From contig CATWQA010000010.1 in assembly GCA_958352815.1 (NCBI GenBank), positions 1 through 59,613 of the forward strand: 59,613 nucleotides of DNA. The letters are read 5' to 3'. Source of the stretch: an uncultured Eubacteriales bacterium (lineage in GTDB: Bacteria; Bacillota; Clostridia; Monoglobales; Monoglobaceae). This document shows, in pieces, positions 33,676 through 42,023 of this stretch. Position 1 is the stretch's first letter. Every line of letters begins with the position of its first letter. The position numbers and the translations under genes were made by a program. Under the pieces are notes generated by a model. That model made no database searches. It saw nothing but the letters and a program-made list of their open reading frames with translations, and was not told the DNA's origin.

Positions 33676-34534
33676 AGGGCTTGTTCCCATAGGGAAACGG
33701 GTCGCCGTCAGCCCGCTGTTTTTGGTTTTGGCTGCCGCCTCTGTCCTCGGCGGATATGCGGATATGTTTTTTATAGCCTATGCTTCCGCTCTTGTTCATG
33801 AGCTGGCGCACATAGCCGCCGCTAATAGGTTAAAGGTGGGGATAAGCCGAATAGAAATTCACCCCTTCGGCATTTGCGGGAAGTTGGGAGCGGGGTTTAT
33901 CAAAAGCCCCGTAAAGGAAATTTTAATAGCCGGGGCAGGACCTCTGTGCAGCGGGGTCGCTGCCCTGATTTTATTTTGGGCTTCAAGAAAGCTCGGCGGC
34001 GGTCAGCTTGTTTCATACGGGATAAGAATAAACCTGTCTCTGATGATAATAAACCTCCTGCCCGCCCTGCCCCTTGACGGAGGGCGGATTGCCAAGGGCG
34101 CTCTGTCCCTTGCCGTGGGCGGAATTCGGGCGTATAACCTAATGATAAAATTCAGCAAAATACCGATCGCCGCCATACTGGGTTTTTCGGTGTACCTGCT
34201 GCTGACCTCGGACTTTAATCTGTCTCTTATTCTGATCGGGGTGTTTTTGCTGGGGAACCTGACCTTGGAGCAAAGGAATATAAGCATAATCTCCCTGCGG
34301 GAGATACTGTATTATAAGGATAGGCTTGAACGCACCGAGTTCTGCCCGGTTGTCAGGCTCGCCGCCCACAGCTCCCTGAGAGCAAATTTGTTTGTGCGAA
34401 AGCTGGGCTGCCATAAGTATCATATTGTGGACGTAATAGATGACCACGGCAGGATAATAAAAACCGTGACCGAAAGCCAGATTATCTCCGCCCTGATAAA
34501 TCGGAGTATACGCCTTACCATGGGAGAAATTTAA
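33662..34534 (+). CDS. spoIVFB: Sporulation site-2 protease SpoIVFB
   Basis: A 290-residue polytopic M50 metalloprotease. The zinc motif HELAH is in SALVHELAHIAAANRLK near residue 43, and the third metal ligand is in the LLPALPLDGGRIAKGAL segment near residue 135. A CBS-like pair of strands at the C-terminus (LFVRKLGCHKYHIVDVIDDHGRIIKTVTESQI) is also typical of SpoIVFB, which cleaves pro-sigma-K in the mother cell. I start at the GTG at 33662, 7 bases after GGAGG; a longer open frame has no signal. It is translationally coupled to the upstream small membrane protein. Its presence implies that the organism forms, or descends from, spore formers. Confidence 0.88.
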   Translation: MRYFKGLVPIGKRVAVSPLFLVLAAASVLGGYADMFFIAYASALVHELAHIAAANRLKVGISRIEIHPFGICGKLGAGFIKSPVKEILIAGAGPLCSGVAALILFWASRKLGGGQLVSYGIRINLSLMIINLLPALPLDGGRIAKGALSLAVGGIRAYNLMIKFSKIPIAAILGFSVYLLLTSDFNLSLILIGVFLLGNLTLEQRNISIISLREILYYKDRLERTEFCPVVRLAAHSSLRANLFVRKLGCHKYHIVDVIDDHGRIIKTVTESQIISALINRSIRLTMGEI

Positions 34535-34555
34535 TCTAATGTAGATTGCAGAGTG

Positions 34556-34905
34556 TAGAAACGTCGGAGCAAAGTTCGCTTTGCTCCTTCTCTTTTCCAA
34601 AAAATCTTCGTTTTTTCGGGAGCCCTGCCCGCCCTGTGCGTTTGGGGAGGAGAGGGCAAACGCAACAGGGCGGGCGACAGGCACACCAATGTGAGTATAT
34701 AAAATAACAGGGATTATTGTTTTAAATGTAATTTCAAATCCGCAAAATATGGCGTTGACTGTTAATATGTCGGCGGGCGCAATTGTGACCCAACTTCTTT
34801 GAAGTTGGGTCACAGCCTCCTCCGCCCCGAGCGCCATCGTTTTTTCCCTTCGGGGAAACCGATTGGGGCGTTGCCCCAAACCCCGATGTGTACAATTACG
34901 CTACC
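34556..34905. repeat. Mosaic repeat block upstream of pst
   Basis: 34560-34622 is a reverse hairpin cassette (AAAAAATC...TTTTTTCGGGAG). 34622-34685 is a reverse CG-block with its CACCAATGTGAG flank, followed to about 34785 by the ATCCGC...CTGTTAATATG flank. 34785-34813 is a perfect 13-bp palindrome (GTGACCCAACTTC, loop TTT), the terminal hairpin of IG-95 without the rest. 34840-34892 is a twin-hairpin element. No gene is present. Confidence 0.7.
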
Positions 34906-34911
34906 GTATAA

Positions 34912-35004
34912 TTTTGATAAAGGCTTTGGTGACATTGCCGCTGCGGCTTGGCATGGCGGAATATGGGTTCGGCAATGGTTTCAAAGGCAAAGCCTTTATC
35001 AAAA
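34912..35004. mobile_element. TIR-93, MITE-like element, copy 1
   Basis: A 93-bp element bounded by perfect 17-bp terminal inverted repeats, TTTTGATAAAGGCTTTG at 34912-34928 and its reverse complement at 34988-35004. The inside has a GC-rich centre (CCGCTGCGGCTTGGCATGGC). An equally long copy is at 41848-41940, and broken copies lie at 5826, 11350, 16631, 21574-21827 and 56568. It cannot encode a protein and must rely on an outside transposase if it moves. I see no clear target duplication. Confidence 0.78.
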
Positions 35005-35041
35005 CATGGTGTAATTGCATATATAGGGGTTTGGTGCTTAC

Positions 35042-35067
35042 TGTCCGCCTTTTGAAAAAGGCGGACA
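35042..35067. terminator. Hairpin before the pst promoter
   Basis: TGTCCGCCTTT pairs perfectly with AAAGGCGGACA around TGAA. It may block read-through into pst. Only a short T run follows, so the role is uncertain. Confidence 0.4.
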
Positions 35068-35073
35068 AAATGT

Positions 35074-35113
35074 TTTACATAGATTTTACATTATTATGAT
35101 TTTGGATTTTACA
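35074..35113 (+). promoter_or_regulatory. Candidate Pho box of the pst operon
   Basis: TTTACA occurs at 35074-35079, 35085-35090 and 35108-35113, the first two 11 bases apart and the third about two turns further. This matches the tandem hexamer pattern with 5-base gaps bound by PhoP/PhoB-type regulators. A TAATAA-type -10 follows near 35120. The gene for such a regulator is in the same operon (39321). Confidence 0.5.
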
Positions 35114-35171
35114 ATTGGGTAATAATATATGTATTGTAAAATTAAGAGAATTTCTAAAAGGAGAGTTAAAG

Positions 35172-36062
35172 ATGAAATCTAACAATGTAAAATTCGGCAA
35201 GAAAATATTTAAGCTTATTGCAGCCATGTCGGCGGGAGTTCTGGCATGTGCGGCACTCGCCTCATGCGGCGGAACAACTGCCTCCGGCGGCAGCATAACG
35301 GTTATATCCCGTGAGGATGGCTCGGGCACAAGAGGAGCCTTTGTGGAGCTGTTTGAAATCGAAGAGGAGCAGGGCGGCGAAAAGGTTGACATGACCACCG
35401 ATATGGCGGACATTACCAACAGCACCTCTGTTATGATGACCAGCGTAAACGGCAACGTAAACGCAATCGGCTACATCTCCATGGGCTCTTTAAACGACAG
35501 CGTTAAGGCTCTTAAAATAGACGGGGCGGAAGCCACGGCGGACAACATCAAGAACGGCAGCTACAAGGCATCACGTCCCTTTAATATCGTAACAAAGGAC
35601 GGGCTTTCGGAAGTTGCAACAGACTTTATCGCCTTTATAGGCAGCGAAGACGGCCAAAAGGTTGTTGAGGAAAACGGATACATCTCACAGGAAAATACCG
35701 GTGCGTATTCGGGAACAAAGCCTGCGGGCAAGATAGTTGTTTCGGGCTCATCGTCGGTTACCCCGGTAATGGAAAAGCTGAAGGAGGCGTATGCGGAGGT
35801 TAATCCCGGAGCCACAATCGAGGTTCAGCAGAGCGACTCCACAACAGGGGTAAACAATGCTATTGAGGGTGTTTGCGACATAGGTATGGCGAGCCGCGAC
35901 CTCAAGGACAGCGAAATAGAAAAGGGCGCTCAGGCAACCGTTATAGCTCTTGACGGAATTGCGGTAATCGTTAACAACGACAACCCGGTAGAGGACATGT
36001 CGGCGGAGCAGGTTAAGCAGATTTATACCGGCGAGCTTACAAAGTGGAGCGAAATTCAGTAA
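35172..36062 (+). CDS. pstS: Phosphate-binding lipoprotein PstS, circularly permuted
   Basis: A 296-residue lipoprotein (signal peptide, lipobox L29-A-S-C32) that captures phosphate outside the membrane for the PstCAB transporter. The segment order is unusual. The part that normally forms the second half (TVISREDGSGTRGAF at residues 43-57, then IGYISMGSLNDSVKALKIDG and the GQKVVEENGY end) comes first. The normal N-terminal half (VVSGSSSVTPVMEKLKEAY from residue 189, DIGMASR from 236, DGIAVIVNNDNPV, and finally YTGELTKWSEIQ) comes second. In ordinary PstS the last of these runs directly into the first, so this is a clean circular permutation. All phosphate-loop elements are kept. AAGGAG precedes the ATG. 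First gene of pstSCAB-phoU-phoBR. Confidence 0.88.
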   Translation: MKSNNVKFGKKIFKLIAAMSAGVLACAALASCGGTTASGGSITVISREDGSGTRGAFVELFEIEEEQGGEKVDMTTDMADITNSTSVMMTSVNGNVNAIGYISMGSLNDSVKALKIDGAEATADNIKNGSYKASRPFNIVTKDGLSEVATDFIAFIGSEDGQKVVEENGYISQENTGAYSGTKPAGKIVVSGSSSVTPVMEKLKEAYAEVNPGATIEVQQSDSTTGVNNAIEGVCDIGMASRDLKDSEIEKGAQATVIALDGIAVIVNNDNPVEDMSAEQVKQIYTGELTKWSEIQ

Positions 36063-36083
36063 TCGCGAAAAGGGTTAAAGGCT

Positions 36084-36935
36084 ATGACAAAGTTTAAAGA
36101 AAATTTCATGCACGGCGTGTTTCTGTTCTGCGCCTGCGTTTCAATACTGGCGGTGGCGCTTATATGCGTGTTCCTGTTTGCCAACGGCATTCCCGCCATG
36201 AAGGAGATAGGCCTGTTTGACTTTATATTGGGCAGGCAGTGGAAGCCGGGCAATAATGTATACGGTATTCTCCCCATGATTTTGGGCAGCATTTACGTAA
36301 CCGGCGGAGCTATAATAATAGGCGTTCCCGTGGGAATACTTGTGGCAATATTCATGGTTCATTTCTGCCCCAAGAGACTGTACAGATTGCTTAAGCCTGC
36401 GGTGGATTTGCTGGCGGGAATCCCGTCGGTAGTATACGGATTTTTCGGGCTCATGGTAGTGGTTCCCCTGATCAGAACCCTGTTTGGGGGAAGCGGAACC
36501 AGTATGCTGGCGGCGTCAATCGTCCTGGGCATAATGATTTTGCCCACTATTATCTCGGTCAGTGAGTCATCAATCAGGGCGGTTCCCGAGAGCTATTATG
36601 AGGGTGCAAGAGCCCTGGGGGCAAGCCATGAGAGAGCAGTTTTTATGACGGTGGTTCCGGCGGCAAAGTCAGGAGTGCTGGCGGCGGTAATATTAGGCAT
36701 AGGCCGCGCCGTGGGCGAGACCATGGCGGTTATAATGGTTGCGGGCAACCAGACGGCAATGCCGAGCGGACTTTTAAGAGGCCTCAGAACCATGACGGCA
36801 AACATCGTTCTTGAAATGGGCTATGCGGCAGACCTGCACAGAGAAGCTCTTATTGCCACGGCGGTAATATTGTTTGTGTTCATACTGTTAATAAACCTGT
36901 GCTTCTCGGTTTTAAAGAGGAGGTCTGAAAGCTGA
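36084..36935 (+). CDS. pstC: Phosphate ABC transporter permease PstC
   Basis: A 283-residue inner membrane permease with six predicted helices. The EAA-type loop that meets the ATPase is visible as YYEGARALGASHERAVFMTVVPAAKSG near residue 172, and LLAGIPSVVYGFFG near residue 111 is the conserved PstC/PstA motif. It starts 21 bases after pstS and ends in a TGATG overlap with pstA. Together with PstA it forms the channel for phosphate driven by PstB. Confidence 0.94.
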   Translation: MTKFKENFMHGVFLFCACVSILAVALICVFLFANGIPAMKEIGLFDFILGRQWKPGNNVYGILPMILGSIYVTGGAIIIGVPVGILVAIFMVHFCPKRLYRLLKPAVDLLAGIPSVVYGFFGLMVVVPLIRTLFGGSGTSMLAASIVLGIMILPTIISVSESSIRAVPESYYEGARALGASHERAVFMTVVPAAKSGVLAAVILGIGRAVGETMAVIMVAGNQTAMPSGLLRGLRTMTANIVLEMGYAADLHREALIATAVILFVFILLINLCFSVLKRRSES

Positions 36936-37831
36936 TGGCAAGGATGACAAATACAGGCTCGGGAGAAGCATTGGCGGCACAGTTGTACGCAGAGAGGAAA
37001 AGCAAAATGAACGGAGCAAAACTACAGTCACTATTGTTAAAGATATTGGTATATGCGGCGGCGGCGCTTACCTTCGGCGCCCTCATATGCCTTATTGCCT
37101 ACATACTCATCAAGGGTATACCGAACCTGTCTCTTGATTTGTTCAGGTTTGAATATAATTCGGAAAACGTATCTCTGTTCCCGGCTCTGGTGAACACTGT
37201 TACCATGACGGGGCTCTCCCTGATTATAGCGGTGCCTCTGGGAGTGTTCTCCGCCATATATCTGGTGGAATACGCTAAGCGGGGCAACAAGCTTGTGGGA
37301 CTGGTGCGGATAACCACAGAGACTCTCCAGGGTATTCCCTCGATTGTGTACGGTCTTTTCGGATTTCTGCTGTTTGTAAACACTCTGGGCTGGGGCTACT
37401 CCCTGCTGGCGGGGGCGTTCACCCTGGTGATAATGATACTGCCCGTTATTATGCGAACCACCGAGGAAGCCTTAAAGGCTGTGCCCGACTCGTTTCGTGA
37501 GGGCAGCTTCGGACTGGGAGCGGGCAAGCTCAGAACCGTGTTTAGAATAGTCCTCCCCTCTGCAGTGCCCGGTATTTTGGCGGGAGTGGTTTTGTCTGTG
37601 GGCAGAATTGTGGGCGAGACGGCGGCTCTTATTTACACCGCCGGTACAGTCGCCCAAATCCCCCCGGGACTTATGGGATCGGGCAGAACCCTGGCGGTGC
37701 ATATGTACGCTCTCTGGAGCGAGGGTCTTAACACAAACCAGTCCTACGCCACGGCGGTGGTGCTGCTGATTATAGTGGTGCTGCTGAACGCCGCATCCTC
37801 GGCGCTGGCAAAGAAAATATCCAAGAGATAA
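36935..37831 (+). CDS. pstA: Phosphate ABC transporter permease PstA
   Basis: A 298-residue permease with six predicted helices after a charged N-terminal region of about 35 residues. TTETLQGIPSIVYGLFGF near residue 127 and SFREGSFGLGAGKLRTVFRIVLPSAVPG near residue 187 (the ATPase-contact loop) are typical. Its ATG overlaps the pstC stop by one base, so translation is coupled. A second start at residue 25 (MNGAKLQSLLLK) would give the more usual PstA length, so the extended N-terminus is a little uncertain. Confidence 0.93.
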   Translation: MARMTNTGSGEALAAQLYAERKSKMNGAKLQSLLLKILVYAAAALTFGALICLIAYILIKGIPNLSLDLFRFEYNSENVSLFPALVNTVTMTGLSLIIAVPLGVFSAIYLVEYAKRGNKLVGLVRITTETLQGIPSIVYGLFGFLLFVNTLGWGYSLLAGAFTLVIMILPVIMRTTEEALKAVPDSFREGSFGLGAGKLRTVFRIVLPSAVPGILAGVVLSVGRIVGETAALIYTAGTVAQIPPGLMGSGRTLAVHMYALWSEGLNTNQSYATAVVLLIIVVLLNAASSALAKKISKR

Positions 37832-37849
37832 ATTACAAGGAGAAGCTTT

Positions 37850-38602
37850 ATGGATAGCATATTGAGTATAAAAAATCTAAACCTGCATTACGGCGACTTC
37901 CATGCTCTTAAAAACGTGAACATGGAAATCCCGAGAAACGAAATCACAGCCTACATAGGCCCCTCGGGCTGCGGCAAGTCCACCCTGCTTAAAACTCTTA
38001 ACCGCATGAATGATTTGGTTGAGGGCTGCAAGATTGAGGGGGAGGTCAAGCTGGACGGCGTTGACATATATAAGGACATTGACACAAACGAGCTACGCAA
38101 GCGGGTGGGAATGGTGTTCCAGAAGCCGAATCCTTTTCCCATGAGTATTTACGATAATATAGCCTACGGTCCCCGAACCCACGGTATTCACTCAAAGGCA
38201 AGGCTTGACGAGATTGTGGAAAAGTCTCTGACAGACGCCGCAATCTGGGACGAGGTAAAGGATAAGCTGAAAAAGAGCGCCCTTGCCATGTCGGGAGGCC
38301 AGCAGCAGAGACTGTGTATCGCAAGAGCCCTTGCGGTTGAGCCGGAGGTGCTGTTGATGGACGAACCCACCTCCGCCCTGGACCCGATTTCAACTTCCAA
38401 AATAGAAGACCTTGCGCTTGAGCTGAAAAAGAGGTATACTATAGTCATAGTAACTCACAGTATGCAGCAGGCAACAAGAATTTCTGACAAGACGGCGTTT
38501 TTCCTGTTGGGAGAGGTAATCGAGTTCGGCGACACCGAGAAGCTGTTCTCTATGCCTGAGGACAAGAGAACCGAGGACTATATAACGGGTAGATTTGGAT
38601 AA
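37850..38602 (+). CDS. pstB: Phosphate ABC transporter ATPase PstB
   Basis: A 250-residue ABC ATPase that powers phosphate import. Walker A GPSGCGKSTLLK near residue 37, Q-loop VFQKPNPFPMSIYDNIAYGPR near residue 88, signature MSGGQQQRLCIARAL near 147 and Walker B LLMDEPTSALDP near 168 are all present. The NPFPMSIYDN stretch is specific to PstB. An AAGGAG precedes the ATG. Its ending DYITGRFG is the usual PstB C-terminus. Confidence 0.96.
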   Translation: MDSILSIKNLNLHYGDFHALKNVNMEIPRNEITAYIGPSGCGKSTLLKTLNRMNDLVEGCKIEGEVKLDGVDIYKDIDTNELRKRVGMVFQKPNPFPMSIYDNIAYGPRTHGIHSKARLDEIVEKSLTDAAIWDEVKDKLKKSALAMSGGQQQRLCIARALAVEPEVLLMDEPTSALDPISTSKIEDLALELKKRYTIVIVTHSMQQATRISDKTAFFLLGEVIEFGDTEKLFSMPEDKRTEDYITGRFG

Positions 38603-38631
38603 AAACCTAACTGATACGGAGATTTTTGAAT

Positions 38632-39273
38632 ATGAGAAATAAATTTGAAAGACAGCTTGAAATACTGAACAGTGAGCTTATTGAAATGGGAGCCCTGTGC
38701 GAGAACGCAATCGACTGCGCCATACGCGCCCTGCTAAATCACGACTCCGAGGTGGCAAACGAGGCTTTGGCGGTCGAGGACGAGATTAACCAGTTAGAGC
38801 GGGACATTGAGTCCATGTGCCTGAAGCTGCTCTTAAAGCAGCAGCCCGTGGCAACCGACCTGCGGCTCATATCCTCCGCCCTTAAAATGATAACCGATAT
38901 GGAGCGCATAGGCGACCAGGCGGCTGACATTGCGGAAATAGTTAAGCACGGCCCCATGAAGCTTGGCCGCAGCAGACAGCACATAGAGCAGATGACAAGG
39001 TGCGTCTCCAAAATGGTAACCGAGAGCGTGGACGCTTTCGTGGGCAGAAACTTGGAGCTTGCCCGTGACGTAATAGCTCGGGATAACGAGGTTGACGCTC
39101 TGTTCCGAAAAGTGAACAGTGACTTGATAAAATATATAACCGAGAACCCGGAGGACAACGCCTCCCCGGCTCTCGACCTGCTTATGACCTCTAAGTACTT
39201 AGAGCGCATTGGCGACCACGCCGAGAATATTGCGGAGTGGGTTGAGTTCTCTATAACGGGAACCCACAGATAA
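38632..39273 (+). CDS. phoU: Phosphate signalling protein PhoU
   Basis: A 213-residue protein of two three-helix repeats, each with the E/D-x3-D metal pattern (for example LISSALKMITDMERIGDQAADIAE near residue 82 and DLLMTSKYLERIGDHAENIAEW near 184). PhoU links the Pst transporter to the PhoR kinase and represses signalling when phosphate is plentiful. The ATG at 38632 is favoured over a TTG two codons earlier because ACGGAGA stands 10 bases before it. It lies between pstB and the two-component genes. Confidence 0.95.
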   Translation: MRNKFERQLEILNSELIEMGALCENAIDCAIRALLNHDSEVANEALAVEDEINQLERDIESMCLKLLLKQQPVATDLRLISSALKMITDMERIGDQAADIAEIVKHGPMKLGRSRQHIEQMTRCVSKMVTESVDAFVGRNLELARDVIARDNEVDALFRKVNSDLIKYITENPEDNASPALDLLMTSKYLERIGDHAENIAEWVEFSITGTHR

Positions 39274-39279
39274 TATAAT

Positions 39280-39300
39280 GACGGGGCAAAGCCCCTTATT
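39280..39300 (+). promoter_or_regulatory. Small hairpin between phoU and phoB
   Basis: GGGGC pairs with GCCCC around AAA in the 47-base gap between phoU and the regulator gene. It might cause partial termination and lower expression of phoBR relative to pst, but the stem is short. Confidence 0.3.
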
Positions 39301-39320
39301 GAAAATTTTGGTGATTTAAG

Positions 39321-39992
39321 ATGATTTATTGTGTTGAGGACGACAACGGAATACGGGAATTGGTGGTGTACAGTCTGGAGAACACGGGCTTTATCGCCAA
39401 GGGCTTTGAAAACGGCAAGCAGTTCTTCGCTGAGTTAAACGGCGGGGAACTGCCCGACCTTGTTTTGCTGGATATAATGCTGCCCGGTGAGGACGGCATG
39501 ACTATCTTAAAGCGGCTGCGGAGCGACTCGAGAACGCGGCGGATCCCGGTGATTTTGCTGACGGCAAAGGATACGGAGTACGACAAGGTCAAGGGTTTGG
39601 ACAGCGGAGCCGACGACTATGTTACAAAGCCTTTTGGAATAATGGAGCTGATTTCCAGAATTAAGGCGGTTCTTCGCCGCACCGACGGAGGGGACAGCAG
39701 CGGCGATGTATACCTCTGCGGCGATGTTGTTCTTGACACCAAGAAGCACGCCGTAGAGGCGGGCGGCAGGGAGGTTGCCCTGACCTTAAAGGAATTTGAG
39801 GTGCTGCGCCTGCTTATGAAAAATCGGGGAACGGTTATAACCCGTGACGTACTCTTAGAGAGAATTTGGGGCTACGACTTTGACGGGGAGACCAGAACCG
39901 TTGACGTACATATAAGAACCCTGCGCCAGAAGCTGGGCGAAAGCGGCTCTGTGATTAAAACCGTGAGGGGCGTGGGCTACAGAATAGAATAA
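39321..39992 (+). CDS. phoB: PhoB/PhoP-type response regulator
   Basis: A 223-residue OmpR-family regulator. The receiver domain has the acidic pair D7-D8, the phospho-acceptor D51 (VLLDIMLPGEDG) and the conserved Lys in DYVTKPFG near residue 101. The winged-helix output domain is near residues 130-220 (LTLKEFEVLRLLMKNRGTVITRD, RTVDVHIRTLRQKLGE, VRGVGYRIE). Being inside the pst operon, it most likely responds to phosphate and binds the tandem TTTACA repeats before pstS. The ribosome binding site is weak, which may keep its level low. The cognate kinase follows 14 bases later. Confidence 0.92.
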   Translation: MIYCVEDDNGIRELVVYSLENTGFIAKGFENGKQFFAELNGGELPDLVLLDIMLPGEDGMTILKRLRSDSRTRRIPVILLTAKDTEYDKVKGLDSGADDYVTKPFGIMELISRIKAVLRRTDGGDSSGDVYLCGDVVLDTKKHAVEAGGREVALTLKEFEVLRLLMKNRGTVITRDVLLERIWGYDFDGETRTVDVHIRTLRQKLGESGSVIKTVRGVGYRIE

Positions 39993-40006
39993 CCCGGAGG
40001 TATCAG

Positions 40007-41719
40007 ATGAAACTCAGCAGTAAAATTTTCAGCGGAATTGTATGCACGACTTTGATTACCGTTGTGCTCACAACGGTGGTGGTTGCGGGGCTGCTGTACG
40101 GAACCCTGTCGGGAGAGACAAAGGAACAGCTTAAAAACGAGGCGGTATACATAAGCGAGCTGTGCAGCGCACCTGACGGAAGCGTGGATTTAAGCGGTCT
40201 CAGCCGTGCCGGAAGCAAGGATGAAAACAGAATTACCGTGATCGGTTCGGACGGAACCGTAAAGTATGATAATTACAGCACCTTTTCCGATATGGAAAAC
40301 CACATGAACCGACCTGAGATTAAGGACGCTATGGAAAAGGGCGCAGGCGAGAGCACAAGGACCTCCGCCACCTTCGGCAGGGAGACCTATTACTACGCGG
40401 TGCGTCTGGGCAACGGCGACGTTGTCAGAGTTGCATGTGAAACATCGAGCATGTTCGGCATGATGGTAAAGGCAATGCCCGGCATATTGTTTTCGATTAT
40501 AATACTTTTAACCCTGGCAATGGCTGTGGCAGGGGCGATGAGCAGGTCTATAATCAATCCCATTAACAAGCTGGATTTAGACGACCCGCTGTCAGCGGAA
40601 ACCTATGACGAGCTGTCGCCTCTCCTTGTGAGGATTGACTTGCAAAATAAGGAAATGCGCGAGCAAATCAAAAGGGTTTACGGCGCTCAAAGGGAAAATG
40701 AGTATATTACCCGCAACATGAAGGACGGACTAGTGATGATAAGGGCGGACGGCCGTCTTATATCGGTGAACGCCGCCGCAGAGGAAATTTTTGATTTTAA
40801 GCTTGAGGCTTCCGGCGAGAGCGGGGCAAAGCAAACCTATCTCAATCTGTGTCGGGATAAGCAGTTCAGAACGGCGGTGGAGCAGGGCTTTTTGGGCGAG
40901 TCCCGGGATATAACAATCGAGCGGAACGGTAAGATATATCGCGCGTCGGTGTCCTCTGTTGCCAGAGACTTCTCTTCAGAGTATGACGGGGGCAGAGTGT
41001 ACGCGGTGCTCATGTTTATTCACGATGTGACCGAAAAGGAACAGGCGGAGAAAATGCGCCGTGAGTTTTCCGCCAACGTGTCCCATGAGCTGAAAACTCC
41101 CCTGACCTCTATTATGGGCTGCAGCGAGATTGTGAAAGAGGGGATTGCAAAACCGGAGGACGTACCGGGCTTTTTGGAGAGGATTAACTCCGAGGCGAAA
41201 CGGCTCCTTGCTCTGATAGACGATATTATCAGCCTCTCGGGGCTTGATGAGGCAGACAACGGAAACGCGCCACATATGGATCCCACCGATGTGTTTGAGG
41301 TGGCGAAAACCGTAATGAGTGAGCTTGAAATGAAAGCCGAAGAAAATGGTATAAAACTTGAGCTTTCCGGGGGCAGTCAAACAGTCAAGGGCAACAAAAG
41401 GCTGCTCCATGAGATGATATTTAACCTGTGCGATAACGCCATAAGGTATAATAATAAGGGCGGCTATGTTAAGGTGGATGTTTCCCCGAGGGACGGCGGC
41501 GCAGTGATTTCCGTCAAGGATAACGGCATAGGCGTTCCCCTTGAGGAGCAGGAGAGAGTTTTTGAAAGGTTCTATCGTGTTGATAAGAGCCACTCCAAGG
41601 AGACAGGCGGCACAGGGCTGGGACTGTCCATAGTCAAGCATGTAGTAAAGGTGCACGGCGGCGAAATCGTTATGGAAAGCGCTCTTGGCAAAGGCACGGA
41701 AATTACCGTGAAGCTGTAA
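40007..41719 (+). CDS. phoR: PhoR-type sensor histidine kinase
   Basis: A 570-residue membrane kinase: membrane segment near residues 8-30, an outer sensor region of about 125 residues, a second membrane segment near 155-180, a short linker, a PAS domain (about 235-335, NMKDGLVMIRADGRLISVNAA), then HisKA with the phosphorylated His360 in SANVSHELKTPLTS, and HATPase_c with NLCDNAIRYNN, DNGIGVP and GGTGLGLSIVKH. This is the full PhoR/WalK-like build. It should phosphorylate the regulator encoded directly upstream, with PhoU and Pst reporting phosphate status. A repeat block follows the gene, and no clear terminator is visible. Confidence 0.92.
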   Translation: MKLSSKIFSGIVCTTLITVVLTTVVVAGLLYGTLSGETKEQLKNEAVYISELCSAPDGSVDLSGLSRAGSKDENRITVIGSDGTVKYDNYSTFSDMENHMNRPEIKDAMEKGAGESTRTSATFGRETYYYAVRLGNGDVVRVACETSSMFGMMVKAMPGILFSIIILLTLAMAVAGAMSRSIINPINKLDLDDPLSAETYDELSPLLVRIDLQNKEMREQIKRVYGAQRENEYITRNMKDGLVMIRADGRLISVNAAAEEIFDFKLEASGESGAKQTYLNLCRDKQFRTAVEQGFLGESRDITIERNGKIYRASVSSVARDFSSEYDGGRVYAVLMFIHDVTEKEQAEKMRREFSANVSHELKTPLTSIMGCSEIVKEGIAKPEDVPGFLERINSEAKRLLALIDDIISLSGLDEADNGNAPHMDPTDVFEVAKTVMSELEMKAEENGIKLELSGGSQTVKGNKRLLHEMIFNLCDNAIRYNNKGGYVKVDVSPRDGGAVISVKDNGIGVPLEEQERVFERFYRVDKSHSKETGGTGLGLSIVKHVVKVHGGEIVMESALGKGTEITVKL

Positions 41720-41756
41720 AAACAATGTAGAGCGGGTTGTTAATGTAGAGTGTAGA

Positions 41757-41940
41757 AATAACCCCTGTCGGCGCAACAGAGCCTGGCGGAGTCGGCTTTC
41801 CCCTTCGGGGAAACCGATTGGGGGGCTACACCAAAACCCCAACAAAATTTTGATAAAGGCTTTGACGACATTGCCGCCGCGGCTTGGTATGGCGGAATAT
41901 GGGCTCGGCAATGATTTTAAAGGCAAAGCCTTTATCAAAA
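41757..41940. repeat. Twin-hairpin element joined to TIR-93 copy 2
   Basis: 41789-41844 holds the twin hairpin (CCCCTTCGGGG then TTGGGG). The short stretch CTGTCGGCGCAACAG at 41764 may be a collapsed IG-95. 41848-41940 is a complete TIR-93 with the same 17-bp ends and the same 93-bp length as 34912-35004. The gap holds no gene. Confidence 0.75.
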
Positions 41941-42023
41941 TAGATAAGTTTAAATATTAAAGTTTTGGCGTTTACATAATGCTATGAATTTAACCATCAT
42001 ATAACATGATTATATAAAGATGA

